From assembly GCF_029690045.1 (NCBI RefSeq), contig NZ_CP121464.1, forward strand, positions 4,092,001-4,156,000: a stretch of DNA of 64,000 bases, read 5' to 3'. Positions 17,520 through 26,084 of the stretch are shown here, one piece after another. A program made the translations under genes and the position numbers. Under the pieces are notes generated by a model that did no database searches, had not been told where the DNA came from, and was given only the letters and a program-made list of their open reading frames with translations. The DNA is from Janthinobacterium rivuli. GTDB taxonomy: Bacteria > Pseudomonadota > Gammaproteobacteria > Burkholderiales > Burkholderiaceae_D. Every line of letters starts with the position of its first letter. The first letter of the stretch is position 1.

Positions 17520-19223
17520 ATGGCAGAACAGGCAAAACTTCCCCTCGGCAAGCTGCTGATCCAGAAAGGTGTGATCAGCGAAGACCAGCTGCGCATCGCC
17601 CTGATCGAGCAGCGGCGCAGCAGCGAGCCGCTGGGCAAGCTCTTGATCACCCTGGGTTTTGTGACGGAAGCGACCGTGCGCGAGGCGCTCAGCGAAAACC
17701 TGAAACAGGTCAGCGCCGATCTGTCGAGCCTGGTGGTCGACGCCATTGCATTAAAACTGATCCCGAAGGACGTGGCCAAGCGCTACCGGGTGTTTCCTAT
17801 CGTCTACGAACGGCAGGCGGACAACCTGATCCTGGCCATGGCCGACACCAGCAACATCGTCGCGCTCGACCAGATCAGCGCCATGCTGGTCAAGGGCATC
17901 ACGATTTCCACCGTGCTGGTCAACGAATCGGACATTTCGCGCGCCATCGACCAGTACTATGGCTTTGAACTGTCGATCGACGGCATACTGCACGAAATCG
18001 AAACGGGCGAAGTCAGCTATCAAAGCATGGCCTCGCCGTCGGACGAGTACAGCCAGCCCATGGTGCGCCTGATCGATGCGCTGCTGGCCGATGCCGTGCA
18101 AAACGGCGCCTCGGACATCCATTTCGAGCCGGAACAGTCGTTCCTTCGCATCCGCTACCGCATCGACGGCATCCTGCGGCAAATCCGCAGCCTGCACAAA
18201 TCGTACTGGCCGGCCATGGCCGTACGCCTGAAGGTGATGTCGAACATGAATATCGCCGAGGCGCGCGCGCCGCAGGATGGGCGCATCAGCATCAAGTTTT
18301 CCGGGCGGCAAATCGACTTTCGCGCGTCGGCGCAGCCCACCACGCATGGCGAAAACGTCGTGCTGCGCGTGCTGGACCGGCAAAAAGGCATCGTCCCGCT
18401 CGATTCGCTGGGCCTGGCCGAAGCGGAGCTGAACTTGCTGAAACTGATGATCGCGCGCCCCGACGGCGTGATCCTCGTGACGGGCCCGACGGGCAGCGGC
18501 AAGACCACCACCCTGTATTCGATACTCAACCATATCAATACGGAAAGCGTCAACATCATGACCCTGGAGGATCCGGTCGAGTATCCGATGAACATGATAC
18601 GCCAGACTTCCGTCAACGAATCCGTCAAGCTGGGCTTTGCCGACGGCATCCGCTCGATGATGCGGCAAGACCCGGACATCATTTTAGTGGGCGAGATCCG
18701 CGACCGCGAAACGGCGGAAATGGCCTTTGCCGCCGCCATGACGGGCCACCAGGTGTATTCCACCCTGCATACGAGCTCGGCCATCGGTTCCGTGGCGCGC
18801 TTGCTCGACATCGGCATCCTGCCCGACATCATGGCTGGCAACATCATCGGCATCGTGGCGCAGCGCCTGGTGCGCCGTTTGTGTCCGCACTGCAAGGAAA
18901 CGGTGATCGCGGACGCCATCGAGCGCCGCCTGCTGGGCCTGGTCCCGGACGAGGCGCCCGTGTCCATCTGCCGCGCCGCCGGTTGCGAGCGCTGCGCCCA
19001 CCAGGGCTACAAGGGCCGCCTGGCCATCATGGAAATCCTCAAGATGACGGCCGAACTCGATGAATTGACGGCACGCCGCGCCAGTTCGCGCGAATTGAAG
19101 AATGCGGCGCGCGCAGCCGGCTTCAAGGGCATCGTCGACGACGGCATGCGCCGCGTGATGGAAGGCGTCACCACCCTGGAAGAAGTGGGCCGCGTGGTCG
19201 ACCTGACGGAAAGGCTGGCCTGA
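17520..19223 (+). CDS. Second type II/IV secretion ATPase with MshEN-type N-domain
   Basis: GspE/PilB/MshE-family ATPase, 567 residues, the same length as MshE and collinear with it (Walker A TGPTGSGKTT at 321-330 in both). Two MshEN-like motifs are present, PLGKLLIQKGVISEDQLRIA (from 8) and PLGKLLITLGFVTEATVREA (from 37), but the residue before each Leu-Gly is Pro, where MshE here has Arg and Lys. The Walker B-type DPDIILVGEIRD and the tetracysteine pairs CPHC and CERC are intact, so the enzyme should be active. c-di-GMP control is plausible but less certain than for MshE. Stop overlaps the next start (TGATG). Confidence 0.92.
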   Translation: MAEQAKLPLGKLLIQKGVISEDQLRIALIEQRRSSEPLGKLLITLGFVTEATVREALSENLKQVSADLSSLVVDAIALKLIPKDVAKRYRVFPIVYERQADNLILAMADTSNIVALDQISAMLVKGITISTVLVNESDISRAIDQYYGFELSIDGILHEIETGEVSYQSMASPSDEYSQPMVRLIDALLADAVQNGASDIHFEPEQSFLRIRYRIDGILRQIRSLHKSYWPAMAVRLKVMSNMNIAEARAPQDGRISIKFSGRQIDFRASAQPTTHGENVVLRVLDRQKGIVPLDSLGLAEAELNLLKLMIARPDGVILVTGPTGSGKTTTLYSILNHINTESVNIMTLEDPVEYPMNMIRQTSVNESVKLGFADGIRSMMRQDPDIILVGEIRDRETAEMAFAAAMTGHQVYSTLHTSSAIGSVARLLDIGILPDIMAGNIIGIVAQRLVRRLCPHCKETVIADAIERRLLGLVPDEAPVSICRAAGCERCAHQGYKGRLAIMEILKMTAELDELTARRASSRELKNAARAAGFKGIVDDGMRRVMEGVTTLEEVGRVVDLTERLA

Positions 19224-20428
19224 TGGCGCAATATGTCTACCGCGCCATGGATGCCGCCGGCGCGCTGATTCCCGGCAGCATGGAGGCGGCCAACGTGCCG
19301 GATCTGGAAGCGCGCTTGCACCGCATGCAGCTCGACTTGATCGACTGCAAGATCACGGGGCAGTACCTGGTACTGCTGGGCAAGCGGGTCATCCACCGGC
19401 GCGACCTGATCAATTTCTGTTTTCACATGGAGCAATTGACGGGTGCGGGTGTGCCCATCCTGGAAGGCTTGAATGACTTGCGCGAAAGCACGGACCACCC
19501 GCGCCTGCGCGAAGTCGTCACGGATCTGATCGAAAGCATCGAGGGCGGCCTGCCCCTGTCGGGCGCGCTGGCGCAGCATGGCGACATCTTCGACGCCACG
19601 TTCACCAGCCTGATACTGGCGGGCGAACAGAGCGGCAAAATCGCCGACGTCTTCAAGAATCTGTCCGAAAGTCTGAAATGGCAGGACGAGCTGGCCTCGC
19701 AGACGCGCAAGATCGTCATGTACCCCGTCATCGTCGCCATCGTCGTGGCGGCCGTGACGTTTTTCCTGATGATCTATCTGGTCCCCCAGCTGACGGCTTT
19801 TATTCGCAACATGGGCGGCGAACTGCCGCTGCACACGCGCGTGCTCATTGCCGTGTCGAATGTGTTCATCGACTACTGGTATCTGCTGCTGGCTTTGCCC
19901 GTGCTGCTGTTCTTCGGCCTGCGCGCGCTGATCCGCCGCAGCGAGGCGGCCCGCTATGCCTGGGATGGCTTGAAACTGCGGCTGTGGCTGATCGGCCCCG
20001 TGCTGCACAAGATCATCCTGGCCCGCTTCGCCACGTTTTTTGCCCTGATGTATGCCTCCGGCATCACGATACTCGAATGCATCCGCCTGTCCGAAGGCAT
20101 CGCCGGCAACCAGGTGGTGGCGGCCGGCCTGCGCCGCGCCGCCCAGCTGATCAGCGAAGGCTACGGCGTCACCGCCGCCTTCCAGCACACGGGCATCTTC
20201 CCGCCGCTGGTGATCCGCATGCTGAAGGTAGGCGAGGCCACGGGTTCGCTGGACACGGCCTTGCGCAATGTCAGCTACTTTTACAACCGCGAAGTGAAGG
20301 AATTGATTGAAAAAGTGCAAGCCATGATCGAGCCGGCCATGACGGTCATCCTGGGCTTGCTGCTGGGCTGGATCATGCTGTCGGTACTGGGGCCGATTTA
20401 CGACACCATCAGCACAATCAAAACCTGA
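19223..20428 (+). CDS. GspF/PilC-family platform protein of the second cluster
   Basis: Inner-membrane platform protein of 401 residues with two GspF domains (about 65-190 and 270-390) and membrane helices around 170-190, 210-232 and 370-392. Family motifs: FCFHMEQLTGAGVPILEGL, ILAGEQSGKIADVF and LKVGEATGSLDTALRNV. It pairs with the ATPase encoded immediately upstream. More divergent from MshG than expected for a recent duplication. Confidence 0.9.
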   Translation: MAQYVYRAMDAAGALIPGSMEAANVPDLEARLHRMQLDLIDCKITGQYLVLLGKRVIHRRDLINFCFHMEQLTGAGVPILEGLNDLRESTDHPRLREVVTDLIESIEGGLPLSGALAQHGDIFDATFTSLILAGEQSGKIADVFKNLSESLKWQDELASQTRKIVMYPVIVAIVVAAVTFFLMIYLVPQLTAFIRNMGGELPLHTRVLIAVSNVFIDYWYLLLALPVLLFFGLRALIRRSEAARYAWDGLKLRLWLIGPVLHKIILARFATFFALMYASGITILECIRLSEGIAGNQVVAAGLRRAAQLISEGYGVTAAFQHTGIFPPLVIRMLKVGEATGSLDTALRNVSYFYNREVKELIEKVQAMIEPAMTVILGLLLGWIMLSVLGPIYDTISTIKT

Positions 20429-20435
20429 GGCCGCC

Positions 20436-21998
20436 GTGTTCCGCAAACAATTACTTTACCTCACCAGCGACGCCCTGTGCGCCTACGACTGGGACCATGG
20501 CGTGCTGGGCCCGGGCCAGACCTTCGCCGCCAGCGCGGCCGGGCTGGACGGCTTCGCCGCGTGGCTGGAAGACCCGCAGGCGCACCGTCTGGACGTGCCC
20601 GCCTACCTGCTGACGGACTTGATCGAGGAAGATTTCCAGCATCAGCTCGTGCCCCACGTGCGCGGCAAGGCGGGCCGCGCCCTGCTGGAGCGGCGCCGCC
20701 AGCAGTTGCACCGCGACACGCCCTACCGGGGCAGCACCGTGCTGGGCCGCGAAAGCACGGGCCGCCACGATGACCAGGTACTGTTTTTCGCCCTGACCAA
20801 CCCGTCCTTGTTGCAGCCGTGGACGGAGGCGCTTGAACACTTGCGCGTGCCCGTGGCCGGCATTTATTCGACCAGCCTGCTCAGTATCGCGCTGGTCAAA
20901 AAGCTGTCGCTCGCGCATGAACACTTGCTGCTGGTGACGCAGCAATCGGGCGGCTTGCGGCAAAGTTACTATGAAAAGGGCCAGCTGCGCTTTTCGCGCC
21001 AGACGGCCACCATCGCGCTCGACGGCGTGGCCGTGAATATCGTCCTGGAAACGGAAAAGACGCGGCAATTTCTCACCAGCACGCGCATGCTGGCGCGCGG
21101 AGACCTGCTCAATACCGTCATCCTGGCGCCGGCCGCGCAGATCGCCAAGCTTGAACTGCTGTGCGACAACGGCGTCGAAGTGGCCTACCACTTCATCGAC
21201 CTGCAACGGGCCGGCGCACGGGTGGGCTTGCGCCAGACGCCGGCGCTGGCCGATGCATTGCTGCTGACCTTGCTGGGCAAGCATCCGCCGGCCAGTCACT
21301 ATCCGCCCGGCGCGCTGGCCCGCTACTACCACTTCCAGCGCGCGCGCAAGACGCTGTATGGCGCCAGCGCGCTGATCGGCGCGTCGGCCGCCCTGTGGTG
21401 CGTGATCAATTTGCTTGGCGGCATCGCCGATGGTGCCGCCACGCAACGGCTGGCGCAGGAAACGGCGTCCTACCAGGAACGCTACCGCAGCGTCATGTCG
21501 ACGCAGCCGCCGGCGCCGGCCAGGACGCAGAACATGAAAGTGGCCGTCACTCTGGGCCAGATGATCGCCAGCCAGGCGCCGGAACCGGGCCGCCTGCTGG
21601 GCCTGCTGAGCGCGGCGCTGGACCAGGCGCCGCAAATCCAGCTGGGCCAGCTGCACTGGAACGCGGGACCGCCCCCGGCGCGCACGAGCGGCAGCCAGCA
21701 AGCGCCGCAGACGGAAAGCGCTCGCCCGCTGGGCAGCAGCCTGGCCGGCATCCCTGTCGCGCCGCCGCAGGCGCTGCGCCTGGAAGCGGACGTGGCCATG
21801 CCGAACAATGACTACCGCACCGCGCTGGCCGCCATCACGGCGTTTGCGCAAACCCTGGCGCGCCAGCCGGGCATGCAGGTAAGGATAGAGGAAACGCCGC
21901 TCGACTTGCGTCCCAGCGTGGCCTTGTCCGGCAAGAGCGCCGCGCCGGCGCCGGACAGCCAGGCCCGCTTTACCCTCTTGCTGGAGTGGCAGCCATGA
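20436..21998 (+). CDS. Fused PilM/PilN-like (GspL-type) assembly protein
   Basis: Protein of 520 residues that looks like a fused PilM-PilN or GspL. The N-terminal half resembles a degenerate actin-like domain (MFRKQLLYLTSDALCAYDWD; LLLVTQQSGGLRQSYYEKG), one membrane helix lies at about 310-330 (GASALIGASAALWCVINLL), and the C-terminal part is a PilN-type coiled coil plus alpha/beta domain. GTG start with TGAGG upstream. It lies exactly between the platform protein and the PilO-like gene, as pilM/N do. Assignment rests on position, topology and weak motifs. Confidence 0.7.
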   Translation: MFRKQLLYLTSDALCAYDWDHGVLGPGQTFAASAAGLDGFAAWLEDPQAHRLDVPAYLLTDLIEEDFQHQLVPHVRGKAGRALLERRRQQLHRDTPYRGSTVLGRESTGRHDDQVLFFALTNPSLLQPWTEALEHLRVPVAGIYSTSLLSIALVKKLSLAHEHLLLVTQQSGGLRQSYYEKGQLRFSRQTATIALDGVAVNIVLETEKTRQFLTSTRMLARGDLLNTVILAPAAQIAKLELLCDNGVEVAYHFIDLQRAGARVGLRQTPALADALLLTLLGKHPPASHYPPGALARYYHFQRARKTLYGASALIGASAALWCVINLLGGIADGAATQRLAQETASYQERYRSVMSTQPPAPARTQNMKVAVTLGQMIASQAPEPGRLLGLLSAALDQAPQIQLGQLHWNAGPPPARTSGSQQAPQTESARPLGSSLAGIPVAPPQALRLEADVAMPNNDYRTALAAITAFAQTLARQPGMQVRIEETPLDLRPSVALSGKSAAPAPDSQARFTLLLEWQP

Positions 21999-22672
21999 GC
22001 GGCCCCGTCAAGCAGCCGCCCCTGCCCGGCATGCAGCGGGCAAGCACGCCCATGCGCACCCTGCCCGCCTGGCTGGGCGAACTGCGCCTGGTGCGCGGCG
22101 CCCTGCTCTGCTTTGCCCTGACCCTGCTGGCCGGCGTGGTACTGCTGAGCCTGAGCACCGCCTACCGCACGCGCGAAGCGCAACAGCTGTACCTGGCACA
22201 GCACACGCGCGCGGCGGCGGCCACCCTGTTCAACCACGCGGAAGCGGAAAAGCAGGAAATCCGCGCCTACGAACCGCAATTCCTGGCGCTGCGCCAGCGC
22301 GGCCTGATCGGCGAAGAAAACCGCCTGGCCTGGATCGACGCCATCCGCCGCAGCCAGGAACAGCGCAAGTTGCTGCCGATCAGCTATGACATCAGCCCGC
22401 AGCAAGGGCTGCAAGTGCCGTTACCGATGGTGATGGGGCAATATCATTTGCGCGGCAGCCGCATGCGCCTGCAGATGGATTTGCTGCACGAGATGGATTT
22501 GCTGAACCTGTTTGACGATTTGCGCCAGGCCGGCTATTTCGCAGTGCAGGAGTGCACACTCAAGCGCCATGGGGCAGCCGGGGCTGGCGGCGCGGCAGCA
22601 CCCACCTTGGGCGCCGAATGCGAACTGCTGTGGCTGACCGTCAACAGCCTGGCCGTGGCGGGGCCGCCATGA
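21995..22672 (+). CDS. PilO/MshJ-like membrane protein
   Basis: Bitopic protein of 225 residues: cytoplasmic N-terminus, one membrane helix at about 34-54 (LLCFALTLLAGVVLLSLS), a coiled-coil region (about 60-115, rich in Ala/Glu/Arg) and a C-terminal domain with a Gly/Ala spacer. Position after the PilM/N-like gene and before a PilP-like gene supports a PilO role. ATG overlaps the previous stop by 4 bp. Confidence 0.65.
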   Translation: MSGPVKQPPLPGMQRASTPMRTLPAWLGELRLVRGALLCFALTLLAGVVLLSLSTAYRTREAQQLYLAQHTRAAAATLFNHAEAEKQEIRAYEPQFLALRQRGLIGEENRLAWIDAIRRSQEQRKLLPISYDISPQQGLQVPLPMVMGQYHLRGSRMRLQMDLLHEMDLLNLFDDLRQAGYFAVQECTLKRHGAAGAGGAAAPTLGAECELLWLTVNSLAVAGPP

Positions 22673-23076
22673 GGTACGCTCTCGTCCTGTGCGCGCTGCT
22701 GGCCGGCGCCGCGCCCACTCTCCATGCACAGGCACAGCAACTGGGGCGCTTGTTCCTGTCGCCCCAGCAGCGCGCCCAGCTCGACGCGCAGCGCTACGGG
22801 CCGCCGCCCCCCGATCCGGCCCTGGCGGCGCCACCGCCCCCGCCACCGCCCGCCCCGCCTGTGGAATTGAATGGCGTGGTGGTGCGCAGCAGCGGCCGCT
22901 CCACCGTCTGGCTGAACCAGGAAGCGCAGAACGAGCCGCACAACCGCCTTGCCCGTGACAAACCCGGCACCTTGACCCTGCGCCTGTCGAACGGCCAGGT
23001 GGTACTGCTGAAACCTGGCCAGCGCTACGATCCGGCCAGCGGCACGGTCACCGAAGTGCAGGAGACCCCGCCATGA
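22669..23076 (+). CDS. PilP/MshK-like periplasmic protein with polyproline stretch
   Basis: Secreted protein of 135 residues with a signal peptide (MRYALVLCALLAGAAPTLHA), a run of prolines (about 42-64, PPPPDPALAAPPPPPPPAPP) and a small beta domain (VELNGVVVRSSGRSTVWLNQ) like the PilP/MshK/GspC homology region that docks on the secretin. ATG overlaps the PilO-like gene by 4 bp; the next gene overlaps its stop likewise. Confidence 0.65.
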   Translation: MRYALVLCALLAGAAPTLHAQAQQLGRLFLSPQQRAQLDAQRYGPPPPDPALAAPPPPPPPAPPVELNGVVVRSSGRSTVWLNQEAQNEPHNRLARDKPGTLTLRLSNGQVVLLKPGQRYDPASGTVTEVQETPP

Positions 23077-23795
23077 CGCCACGGAAAGCTCGTCGCCAGC
23101 GTGGCGCCGCCCTGCTCCTGCTGGTGGCCGTGCTGGGCCTGGGCGCGGCCAGCCTGCTGATCAGCGCTTTTGGCCGCAACACGGGCGAGGCCGAACGCCA
23201 GCAGCGCACCCTGGCCACCCTGGCGCAGGCGCGCGAGGCCTTGCTGGGCTTTGCGGCGGCCAATGGCCGCCTGCCCCGTCCGGCCGCCTCCGCCCTCGAC
23301 GGGCGCGAACGGGCCGCCGACTGCGCCGACGATGCCGCCTGCAGCGGCTTTTTGCCGTGGGTGGCGCTGGGCGTGGACGGCGTGGATGCCTGGGGCAAGC
23401 TGCTGCGCTACAGCGTCACGCCGGAAATGGCGCGCGCGCCCATCGTCTCTTTTTCCGCCATCGCCAACAGGGTCGTGCTTGAACGCGGTTCGCGCGGCGA
23501 ACTTGCCTTCGTGGCGGGCCAGGCGCTGTGCGACGTCAGCGCCCAATGCCTGCCCGTCGTGCTGTTCTCGCAAGGCAAGGATCATTACGGCACGGCCGCC
23601 AGCGGCGTGCCGCGGATCAATACGGCACGCGGCAATATCGATGAGGCGGCCAACGACCGCGCCAGCCGCGGTTTCATTGCCCGCCCCGCCACCGGGAATG
23701 CCGCGCTGCCCGGCGGCGCCTTTGACGACATGCTGACCTGGATTACCTTGCCCACCCTGTACCAACGCATGCGCGCCGCGCGCAATCTGCCATGA
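23073..23795 (+). CDS. Minor pseudopilin-like protein without Glu5
   Basis: Protein of 240 residues with an N-terminal prepilin-like signal RRQRG/AALLLLVAVLGLGAAS. The mature position 5 is Leu, not Glu, as in tip pseudopilins (GspK class). The globular domain contains DGRERAADCADDAACSGFLP and QALCDVSAQCLP, so two Cys pairs are likely. Residues after 105 (WGKLLRYSVTPEMARAP) closely parallel those of the next gene (WNNLLRYSVTPAFSDSG), so the two are paralogues from a local duplication. Confidence 0.75.
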   Translation: MTPRKARRQRGAALLLLVAVLGLGAASLLISAFGRNTGEAERQQRTLATLAQAREALLGFAAANGRLPRPAASALDGRERAADCADDAACSGFLPWVALGVDGVDAWGKLLRYSVTPEMARAPIVSFSAIANRVVLERGSRGELAFVAGQALCDVSAQCLPVVLFSQGKDHYGTAASGVPRINTARGNIDEAANDRASRGFIARPATGNAALPGGAFDDMLTWITLPTLYQRMRAARNLP

Positions 23796-24502
23796 GCGCC
23801 CGCCATCCGCGCCGTCATGGCGGCTTTTCCCTGATCGAGATCGCCATCGTGCTCGTCATCGTGGGCCTGATGATCGGCGGCCTGGTCACGCCCTTGACGG
23901 TGCAGCTGGAGCAGCGCAAGGTGGCCGAGACGCAACAGGCGCTGAATGAAGCGAAGGAAGCGCTGACGGGCTACGCGTTGCGCTACGGCTACCTGCCCTG
24001 TCCCGCCATCTCCGCCGCGAGCGGCCTGGAAGACCGGCGCGGCACGCGCTGCACGGGCGAAAAACGCGCCGGTTTCCTGCCATGGGCCACCTTGGGACTG
24101 CGCCAGGGCGACAGCTGGAACAATCTGCTGCGCTACAGCGTGACGCCGGCCTTCAGCGACAGCGGCCAGCTTTTCAGCCTGTCGACGCCGCGCGACATCA
24201 GCATCGTCACGCGCAATGGCGGCGCGCTGCTGCAGGCGACGGCCTTGAACGACATCCCCGCGATGATCATGTCGCACGGCAAGAACGGTTTCGGCGCCAC
24301 CAGCGCGCAGGGTCAACGCCAGGCTGTGCCTTTCGGCAACAATGTCGACGAACGCAACAATGCCTCGAACGCCACCACCTTCATCAGCCGCGCCGCCAGC
24401 GGCCCGCAGCAGCCGGGCGGCGAATTCGACGATATCGTCGCCTGGCTGTCGCCAAACATCCTGTTCAACCGCATGGTGGCCGCGCAAAGGCTGCCCCGCT
24501 GA
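23792..24502 (+). CDS. Prepilin-like protein (PulG/PilE-type helix)
   Basis: Prepilin of 236 residues with leader MSARHPRRHGG and mature start FSLIEIAIVLVIVGLMIGGL, Glu at position 5. The body is paralogous to the preceding gene (LRYGYLPCPA; GFLPWATLGL; LLRYSVTP; GGEFDDIVAWLSPN). A protease or prepilin peptidase for processing is not in this window. Start overlaps upstream stop by 4 bp; stop overlaps the ABC permease by one base. Confidence 0.8.
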   Translation: MSARHPRRHGGFSLIEIAIVLVIVGLMIGGLVTPLTVQLEQRKVAETQQALNEAKEALTGYALRYGYLPCPAISAASGLEDRRGTRCTGEKRAGFLPWATLGLRQGDSWNNLLRYSVTPAFSDSGQLFSLSTPRDISIVTRNGGALLQATALNDIPAMIMSHGKNGFGATSAQGQRQAVPFGNNVDERNNASNATTFISRAASGPQQPGGEFDDIVAWLSPNILFNRMVAAQRLPR

Positions 24503-25275
24503 TGCCCATGCTCCTGCCCTCGCTCACCATCGCCCGCTACACGCTGCTCGAAGCGCTGCGCAGCCGCCTGCCGTGGCTGTTCCTGCTGGCCGCCTGCGGC
24601 GCGGCCGCCCTGGCCGGCTTCCTGCAGCAACTGGCGCTGACGGAAAGCGGCGCCGTGCAGGCGGCCCTGCTGGCGGCCACCCTGCGCCTGGCCGGCGTCT
24701 TCCTGCTGGCTACCTTCATCATCACCAGCATGGCGCGCGAAGCGGCCGACCGGGGCCTGGAACTGCTGCTGGCGCTGCCGATGCCGCGCGCCGCCTACCT
24801 GCTGGGCAAACTGCTGGGCTATGGCACGCTGGCGGCCATTCCCGCCGCGCTGTCCGGACTGTTGATGGCGCCGTTCGCCGCGCCCGCGCAATGCGCGCTG
24901 TGGGCGCTGTCGCTGTTGGGAGAATTGTGGATCATCGCCGCCTTCAGCCTGCTGTGCGCGGCCAGCCTGCAGCAAGCACTGCCGGCGCTGGCCGCCACGG
25001 GCGGCTTTTACGTGCTGGCGCGCATGCTGGGCAGCCTGCAACTGCTGGCGCATGGCCCGCAGGCGGGCGATTCCCTGGCTCAACGGGCCACGGCCGGCGC
25101 CATCGATGTGCTGGCCTTGCTGCTGCCCCGCCTGGACGCGTTTACCCGTACGGAATGGCTGCTGTACGCCACCGGCGACTGGCAGGCGCTGCTCAACGTG
25201 GCGGCGCAAACCGGCATCTATGTGGCCTTGCTGGCCAGCTGCGCATTGTGCGACTTTTACCGCAGGAACATCTGA
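24502..25275 (+). CDS. ABC-2-type (NosY-like) permease
   Basis: Membrane protein of 257 residues with about six helices. The start LTIARYTLLEALRSRLPWLF and the segment FIITSMAREAADRGLELLLA are typical of ABC-2/NosY-type permeases. The only ABC ATPase in the operon is the first gene (11867-12595), so the two probably form one transporter even though the pilus-like genes lie between them. Coupled to both neighbours by 1-bp stop/start overlaps. Substrate unknown. Confidence 0.8.
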   Translation: MPMLLPSLTIARYTLLEALRSRLPWLFLLAACGAAALAGFLQQLALTESGAVQAALLAATLRLAGVFLLATFIITSMAREAADRGLELLLALPMPRAAYLLGKLLGYGTLAAIPAALSGLLMAPFAAPAQCALWALSLLGELWIIAAFSLLCAASLQQALPALAATGGFYVLARMLGSLQLLAHGPQAGDSLAQRATAGAIDVLALLLPRLDAFTRTEWLLYATGDWQALLNVAAQTGIYVALLASCALCDFYRRNI

Positions 25276-25997
25276 TGGCTGCCGCGCAACGTCCCTGGAC
25301 CAGCGTGCCGCGCCCCGTGTGCTGGGTGCTGGCGGCTTGCCTGTTATTGCAGCTGGGCTGGCGCCTGGCGCAGCAGCACGCTCCCGCCCAGGCACGCCCC
25401 CTGCCCGCCGCGCCGCCGGCTGGCGTGGCGCGCCTGGCCAGCCTGGGCGAACCGCTGGCCATGTCGAAAGCCATGCTGCTGTACCTGCAATCGTTCGAAG
25501 ACCAGGCCGGCGTCAGCCTGCCGTGGCGCGAACTCGACTATGACCGCCTGGCCGGCTGGCTGGAGACGGCGCAAACGCTCGATCCGCGCAGCCAGTACGC
25601 GCTGGTGGCCGCCGGCGAGGTGTATGCCGGCGTGGCCGATCCGCAACGCGCGCGCCGCATGCTCAACTTTGTCGCCGCCAGCTTCGCGGCCGACCCGCGG
25701 CGCCGCTGGCCCGCCATGGCGCAGGCCGTGCTGGTGGCGAAGCACCAGTTGCACGACTTGCCGCTGGCGCTCGGCTATGCCCGCATGCTGCGCCGGCTGG
25801 CGACGGGACCGCACGTGCCGCCTTGGGTGCGCGAGATGGAAGCGTTCATCCTGGAAGACATGGACCAGCTCGACGGCGCCCGCCTGGTGATCGGCGGCTT
25901 GCTCGCCAGCGGCCAGATCAATGACCCGCACGAACTGGCTTTCCTCGCGCGCCGGCTCGACGAACTGGCCAGGAAGAAAGCACAGGCCGCACCATGA
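25275..25997 (+). CDS. Membrane-anchored TPR-like protein of unknown function
   Basis: Protein of 240 residues with one N-terminal membrane helix (VCWVLAACLLLQLGWRLA, about 15-32) and an otherwise helical periplasmic part with repeats of TPR/SEL1 flavour (LETAQTLDPRSQYALVAAGE; QRARRMLNFVAASFAADPRR; LVAKHQLHDLPLALGYAR). Not recognised as a named family. Its start overlaps the permease stop (TGATG), so it may be a partner of the transporter or of the pilus-like machine. Confidence 0.7.
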   Translation: MAAAQRPWTSVPRPVCWVLAACLLLQLGWRLAQQHAPAQARPLPAAPPAGVARLASLGEPLAMSKAMLLYLQSFEDQAGVSLPWRELDYDRLAGWLETAQTLDPRSQYALVAAGEVYAGVADPQRARRMLNFVAASFAADPRRRWPAMAQAVLVAKHQLHDLPLALGYARMLRRLATGPHVPPWVREMEAFILEDMDQLDGARLVIGGLLASGQINDPHELAFLARRLDELARKKAQAAP

Positions 25998-26084
25998 CAG
26001 GCTGCCTGAAATGCCATGCGCATCGGGCACCAATTGCAGTAAACTGCCATCTCAAGCTGTAGCACTTTTTTCCAAGGAAATCCC

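Noticed and set aside
20451..21851. 466-residue minus-strand open frame opposite the PilM/N-like gene
   Set aside because: Shadow frame; Arg-rich, no signal or domain, and would interrupt an operon with consistent stop/start overlaps.
22826..22870. Polyproline-coding C-rich run as a regulatory or recombination repeat
   Set aside because: It is explained as a proline-rich linker in the PilP-like protein; no repeat unit beyond codon CCN.
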